Below are positions 59,061 through 64,000 of a stretch of DNA of 64,000 nt, in pieces (position 1 is the stretch's first letter; each line of letters opens with the position of its first letter). Position numbers and translations under genes: made by a program. The notes beneath the pieces are model-generated. The model did no database searches, was not told the DNA's origin, and was given only the letters and a program-made list of their open reading frames with translations. The stretch spans positions 186,001 to 250,000 of the forward strand of contig JAYEVG010000034.1 in NCBI GenBank assembly GCA_036346395.1, given 5' to 3'. This stretch comes from Hsuehochloa calcarea (Eukaryota; Streptophyta; Magnoliopsida; Poales; Poaceae).

Positions 59061-59419
59061 TATCCAACTCGATTTAATAGCATCTCGCCGATCAGGCAAA
59101 TCTCCGTAATTTTTGTTTTACAGTACTTTATCAGCCGTAAAGCTAGCCTCGTGCTCGATCACCTCCGGGACTCCGCATGTCGGATGCTTGCCACGCAAAG
59201 ACATCTCGCGTTAGCTCTGAGGAAGGTAATGAGGGCGCCTTCCTATTTGGGGTCGGAAGTCTCCCGATGCAAGCCTTCGAGGGTTCTTCTCAAGGCCCGT
59301 GAGGAACCTCTTTGACTTGGTCGCTCGCTTTGGTGTAGCTTTAGGCTTCGACTTGCTAGTCGGTCGACTTTCATCTCGAGTTGGTATTTGACCAACCATC
59401 TCGAGGGATCGACGGCCGC

Positions 59420-60040
59420 AGCTATACGCCATCTTTTGTCACATCAATGGTGATCACCCTTTGGGACCGCATCTTAAGACATTGATACCCGTAATGAGTA
59501 GCCATTAAGAATTTTGCCAAAGTTGGTCGTCCGAGTATGGCGTTATATGCCGATCGAAATCGATCACATCAAAGGAGACTTTCCGTCTCCAAATTACTTG
59601 GTGAGCCAAATGTTAAAGGAAGAGAAACTTGGCCAATAGGTTTGGTCAAGACCCCAGATAATTCCATGAAAGGAGTATCGCATCGCCTTACCTTTGTCCC
59701 GGTACTTGCATCTCGCCCGTGGCATTAGTAAATAATATGTTTAAAGAATCGCCACCATCAACCAACACCGATTGACCCGACAGCTTGTTGATGGTGGGTT
59801 CGACCACAATCGGATATCGACTGATCGACTCGTAGTGATCGGACACCATCTTTCTCAAAAGAGATGGTAACTTCCACCACTTCGTAATTTATTGACGAGA
59901 GGAGTATGTAGAGAATTTACCTCTCGTCCGCAGCCTTTAAGTTGTCGCTTGAGTCGATGTCGATGATCCTCCGTAGATGTGCTCAACGGTATGTTGTGGA
60001 TCTTGAACGGCATCTCCTCATCATCCGACGACTTTTGGCC
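59420..60040 (-). pseudogene. Tat-type aspartic protease, frame-broken
   Basis: Minus strand. VLVDGGDSLN (plus 59745-59775) carries the catalytic aspartate; DGGSS is usual and here one serine is an aspartate. AILGRPTLAKF with the ILGRP motif is at about plus 59510-59545, followed by the HYGY..LKM end typical of these proteases. Upstream SSDDEEMPF (about 60025) belongs to the gag-protease spacer. Confidence 0.78.
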
Positions 60041-60369
60041 ACTGTATGTCCCACCCGCCGAGAGTAGGGAGTGGTGCTTTGTCGCTGTAGTAGTCCCGAG
60101 CTTTCTTTGAAAACTCCTGCAGCTATGGAGGTCATGTCCTTCCTTTTATGAAAAGGACACCACCTTGGTTTGTCGCTCCTACGATCGTGGCGCTTACCTT
60201 GCCTTGATCAGTGGTACGACTTGGTGGTTTGGGGCTCTCCATCTTCACTACGCTAGAACCTCCTTGGAACCACCGGCTTGTGGTTTTGATTTTTATTTTC
60301 TTCTTGACTTTTTGCTTTTTATCCTTACCAACTTCACCGCCTCGAGGAGTATATGTTTCTCGATCGATA

Positions 60370-62200
60370 GTGTTGTTCCACTCGACCGCCTCGTAAGCGC
60401 TTGCATATCGATCGCCATCTCAAGAGTTCGCAATGTTGTTGGGAGGATTCAGAGCAATGTCCTCCGTTATTCTTCATCATGGACTCCTTGCTTAAAAGCC
60501 CCGATCACAGAGGAATCGTAAATTTCCGAATTGAGTTACTTAACCCGACTAAAGCGCTTGATGAATTGACGCAAAGTCTCGTTGTTGTTCGCTTTATCCG
60601 GCAAGTCGCCTTCTTTCCGGCGGTTGTATGTGCCTTGGAAATTCGCAGAGAAGATCACAGAGGTGTTGCCAAGAGTAGATCGACTGAGTGGTTGGTTTAA
60701 TAACCACGATCGAGCGGATCCTTCGAGCACACTAAGGTAATTCGCCATTACATGCTCTCCTCCTCCCGCCGCCGGACATTGCTAGATAGATCTCAAGAAA
60801 TTCGATGGGATTTTGAGATCCATCAAATTTCTCCATGTTCACCGGTCGAAATGAGGTGGCAATGAATCGCTCAAGGTCGCGAAAATGCCCAGATCCAGAA
60901 TCACTTCTTGACGCCTTCTTTGTAGAAAAGAAGGGTTAATGTCACCAGTGATCGATACGACGATACCCGTGAACAGCCGACTGCTCGTAGTAGGCCTCGC
61001 TTCTACGAGGAGAATACCTCGTATTCCACTCGCTAGAATTTCTTTGTCGGGTGGTGAATGATCACCTCTTCGAGGGGCTTCTTGATCTTCACCGATCGAA
61101 AGGTATTTTTCGAATAGGGAATCGATTCGACTTATGGTCGTGGTCGATTCCTACGAGAGAAATATTCGATTGATCGTAGCCGAGGAAGTCGACACTACGA
61201 CTCACCGAGTGTTGTCGATGAGGTACCTCCGCCTTGTCATCACAGTCAAGTCTTTGCGTAATCTCTTCAAAGAAAGAGATCGACCGGCGCTCGAGCAAGC
61301 TCTTGATCGATTCTCGAGCAAGTCGCTGATGTTCGGAGTTCTTGTACCTCCTCCGATCGATGTTGAATGCGCCTGTGCAAGTTCTTCCGATCGCAATTTT
61401 CTTTCTTCGACGACATCAAAATCCTCCTCCTCGTGTCTTTGAGGCCTTCTTAGTGGAGTGCGAGAATGTCGAGGATTTCTCGCTCATCGAGTGTTGGTCC
61501 TCTCGCCAACGGTGGTGCCCTTGCCATTACCACGAGGGGCGCAGCAGTGTGATCTTCGGGAGTGTCCTTATCTCGCCTCCATGAGGTCGACTCGATTTGG
61601 GGGAAGGACGAAGACCTCCGCTGATGATTCTCACTTGCGCCGAGGCCTCCCGCTTGAGGAGTGCTCGAGGACACCATTCGCGACTTGGAGTAATCCTCCG
61701 TAGGGGAACTCCGGTTATAATCGCTCCGCTCGCAAATGAGATCTCGGGGAGACGGCCGATTTGCAGAAAAGCATGCTTGATCCCACCTCTCCGGAGTTAC
61801 CCGAGAGAGAGAATCACTAGATGCCGTGGAGTCCCGGAATGGTGGCTCCGTAACTTGACTTACCAAGTCGGACCGCCTTAAGGGGACTTGAACACTTGGA
61901 GAAAAACTCGTCGCTGTGAGTCCTCCCGGGCGGTCCCGGCCGGATTGACCCTTGTCCTTTGAGGGAAATGGCCTCCGTTGGACGTATTGTTGTGGGGATA
62001 AGGATCCTCCTCAACTCTATTAATGGGATGGTTTCTCGAGAATAATCTCCAAGGCAACATCACCATCACGGATGCATCACTCGGCTCATAGTCGAAACCG
62101 CATCCATGTCGACGCCTCACAGACCGCCAAGTCAAACCAGCTCCTCGCTCCATTCTCCCGCCATGATTGCATGAGATTGGAAAAAGAGAGTATGTTGACA
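60370..62200 (-). pseudogene. Tat-type gag, frame-broken
   Basis: Minus strand. The core block 60748-60536 is open and reads LEGSARSWLLNQPLS, then ANFQGTYNRRKE and ETLRQFIKRFSRVK, the retrotransposon gag domain of this lineage. After it comes VIGAFKQGVHDEE (about 60500-60460). The N-terminal 1.3 kb (62200-60900) is basic and low-complexity in several frames. No clear zinc knuckle was found. Confidence 0.8.
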
Positions 62201-62215
62201 AGAGATTACCTAAGA

Positions 62216-62233
62216 TCCCCACGGACGGCGCCA
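62216..62233 (-). other. Primer binding site (Asp-tRNA type)
   Basis: The minus strand reads TGGCGCCGTCCGTGGGGA two bases inside the LTR. It is close to the aspartate-tRNA primer site TGGCGCCGTTGCCGGGGA used by many plant Ty3 elements. It sets the transcription direction as minus. Confidence 0.82.
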
Positions 62234-62235
62234 AC

Positions 62236-62974
62236 TCGTTTGTATTAGAACCGATCTTACGTAAAGATTGTTTGATTCGGGGTCTCCTAGAGATAAGATC
62301 ACGCAGAGTGGATTGACACGGATGTTTAGACAGTTCAGCCTTCTCCGAGAGAATAATAACCCTAATCCTCGTGTATGGTATTCTTGATGATCAAGTAAAA
62401 GACTAAGACTATTACAGAGAATAGCACTTGTGTTCCTACTTGATCGGCTCTTGTTTCTCTCCTTATCTCTCCGATCGATGCCCTTATATAGTCGTGAAGA
62501 AGTAGCCGCTTTGCTCACGGAGATGCGCCTCGATTAATCCAAAGAACGGCGATGATGGCGTAATTACCGCGCCGCTTCTTCACGCCGTCTCGCAATTATC
62601 TTCCGTAGATAATGGGGTAATTACGCACCATTAATAAGCGGAATAATAGTGCGCGCGCACTGCTCGATTCCTTAATCAATTGGACCCACTTACCGTAGGT
62701 TTGATTATAAGGTGGTCGAGTTTACCCGGTCGAGAAGAACTTACGACTGTGTAGCAATGAGAAGGACTTACGACTAGGTAGTAGTCGAGAAGGACTTACG
62801 ACTATGTAGTGGTCGAGAAGGACTTACGACCATGATATAGTCGTAGCAAGACTTACAACCACTTATTGACTTCTCCCTTTAGATAAGGGTACCTCTGGGA
62901 CTGTGACATCATATTTACCCATAATAAGAATTATAGATAAAAGATAAAATGAGGATTATTAGATCCTCGCCATC
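62236..62974 (-). repeat. Right LTR of the Tat-type element, shared with a second unit
   Basis: Homologous to 50170-50912 along its length. Its plus-strand start is damaged (tcgtttgtattagaacc for tgtcggtgtattagaacc). A TATA box on the minus strand (plus 62484-62494) and the U3 array (62730-62865) are present. It is the 5' LTR of the element to its left and, because a polypurine tract and 3' interior follow on its right, the 3' LTR of the next unit. Confidence 0.87.
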
Positions 62975-64000
62975 TAGCCCCCCACCTTCAAGTGAAAGTA
63001 ATTTACTTGATAAAGGTTTCAGAAATGGACTTAATACTACATGAGAATGTCAGAGAACGATAGTCAAGGAAAACTCTTCGACATTTGAGTGTTGCTTTGA
63101 CCAGAATTTGCTTTATCAGAAGGTTGCTTACGACTATTAAAAGTCATAAAACCCCTATGACCGCCTGATGGTCGGGTAGGGGAATCGAGAAAAGCTCTTC
63201 CGATTGATACTTCCTTCGACTAGAAAGACTTGGTCAAGAATGTAATTTTGCTTGGAGGTGACAATACGCATCCTACTTTTTCTCGAACTAACCATCCGAG
63301 AATTGCAACCGCCTCTCATAGACTTGTCCGATGAAGCTGCCTCCGGCGGTACAACCATCTATCATAGACCTATAGCCGGACTTGCTTCAAGCTACGGAGA
63401 TCGTGGCGGTTATAAAAACTTACCAGAGGTAGACTTGGATTTTTACTCTTCCCCAAATCACTCCGCCGTTTTCGAGTTTGCTTTCTCCGCTTCGACTAGG
63501 TTTCATCTTCTCCACGCTAACCCAATCAAAAACTTCTTGCTTCTCGAGTTAAATGGCCAAGAGAGTTTCGAATGGGAGGAATCGGAGATGGATGCGCTAA
63601 GATCAAGATCTTGGTCGATGTCGGAAGATTCCCAGAAGGCTCGTGAAGTGGATTCCGCCATTGGGCAAAGATCGCCATCGGGGAAAATGGGCAAAACTCG
63701 CCTTCCAAGCCGTGACAGAGTGCGCCTTCGATTGCTCGCCCACCCCTTTCTAAAGAGTACTGAACACTTTGGGGTGGAACCGTGAACTTAGGTCCCAATT
63801 CCATTACCATGTTGAGTGTGTTCGTATCCGCGGCGAGGCGCACTGGGATTCCATGGATCTCGAGCTGCTCCAATATTATTATGGGATGGCTCGACAAACC
63901 GAATCGCTAAGTCGCGGCTCAAGCTCCACGACTCAAGTCGAAGGAGTACATTCGAGTTTCACCCGCCTTCGTGGCCGAGCTGGGAGGAAGAGGTGGTTCT
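62975..64000 (-). mobile_element. Start of a second Tat-type unit in tandem (cut by the window edge)
   Basis: Homologous to 50913-51946 from the polypurine tract through the beginning of the antisense ORF. The latter here starts near 63553, with SEMDALRSRSWSMSEDS at about 63588 and LRLLAHPFL at about 63724. No LTR end or host flank separates it from the LTR at 62236-62974. The two copies differ mostly by small gaps at GC-rich sites. Confidence 0.85.

Larger units (their letters stand above)
50170..62972 (-). mobile_element. Tat-type Ty3/gypsy element (12.8 kb) with antisense ORF
   Basis: LTRs of about 740 bp (50170-50912 and 62236-62974) enclose about 11.3 kb. On the minus strand the order is primer site, gag, protease, RT, RNase H, integrase, then a 5 kb 3' region with a plus-strand ORF, the polypurine tract and the 3' LTR. 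Ty3 domain order plus a large 3' region with an antisense ORF is typical of the Tat lineage (RIRE2, Grande, Retand). Coding is frame-broken throughout. The left LTR lies inside the copia LTR that ends at 50169. The right LTR is shared with a second unit (see 62975-64000), so the normal outer target duplication cannot be tested here. Confidence 0.87.

Noticed and set aside
1..64000. Endogenous plant pararetrovirus (caulimovirid) copy
   Set aside because: All RT blocks found belong to LTR elements with LTRs, primer sites and integrases. No movement protein or coat protein motifs were noticed.

Overview
This window reads as repeat-rich nuclear DNA of a grass (Poaceae). The evidence is a CACTA transposon whose ends are packed with the grass-typical TTTGCCGAGTG motif, Ty3 elements of the Tat and Tekay/RIRE types with their tRNA-complementary primer sites, copia LTRs full of GGTCNGACC motifs, and GC-rich leader sequences inside LTRs. 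I see no intact host gene. The species cannot be fixed from the sequence alone.

Layout. A lone phototropin kinase exon lies at the left edge (42-144). It is followed by a complete but frame-broken Ty1/copia element (611-6164, target duplication CTATC). After about 3 kb without recognisable genes comes a solo LTR (9326-10972, duplication AACAT). Next is a 1.3 kb hAT-like element (11095-12394) that carries a piece of hAT transposase and two exons of a leucine-rich-repeat receptor kinase. A 9.3 kb Ty3 element (15107-24431, duplication CTACG) has two 3.5 kb LTRs around only 2.2 kb of interior with gag remnants. From 28.6 to 34.1 kb an old Ty3 pol gene is cut by a solo copia LTR (29898-31668) and by a 1284 bp Mutator-like element with about 124 bp terminal inverted repeats and a perfect 9 bp duplication (31787-33070). 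A Tekay-type LTR remnant in the opposite orientation fills 34.2-38.8 kb.

The right third starts with a complete CACTA element (41057-46544, duplication TCT) with two broken genes (TNPA-like and TNPD-like) on the minus strand. At 47145-47579 a two-exon fragment of an unidentified host gene is broken by another LTR of the 9.3 kb solo-LTR family. A copia gag fragment (48304-49190) and a truncated copia LTR (49192-50169) follow. A large Tat-type Ty3 element on the minus strand (50170-62972) is inserted in that LTR. It has gag, protease, RT, RNase H and integrase in order, and an intron-containing ORF on the opposite strand next to the 3' LTR. Beyond its right LTR the same 3' interior begins again and runs off the window, so two units share one LTR in tandem.

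How parts work together: each LTR element supplies a promoter (TATA boxes are visible), a tRNA primer site, a polypurine tract and coding remnants. Nearly all coding is broken by frameshifts. Many differences between paired repeat copies sit at CTG/CAG/CCG sites and show the same ACTGG versus ATCGG swap in three unrelated families. This suggests that part of the apparent decay is a base-calling artefact rather than mutation.
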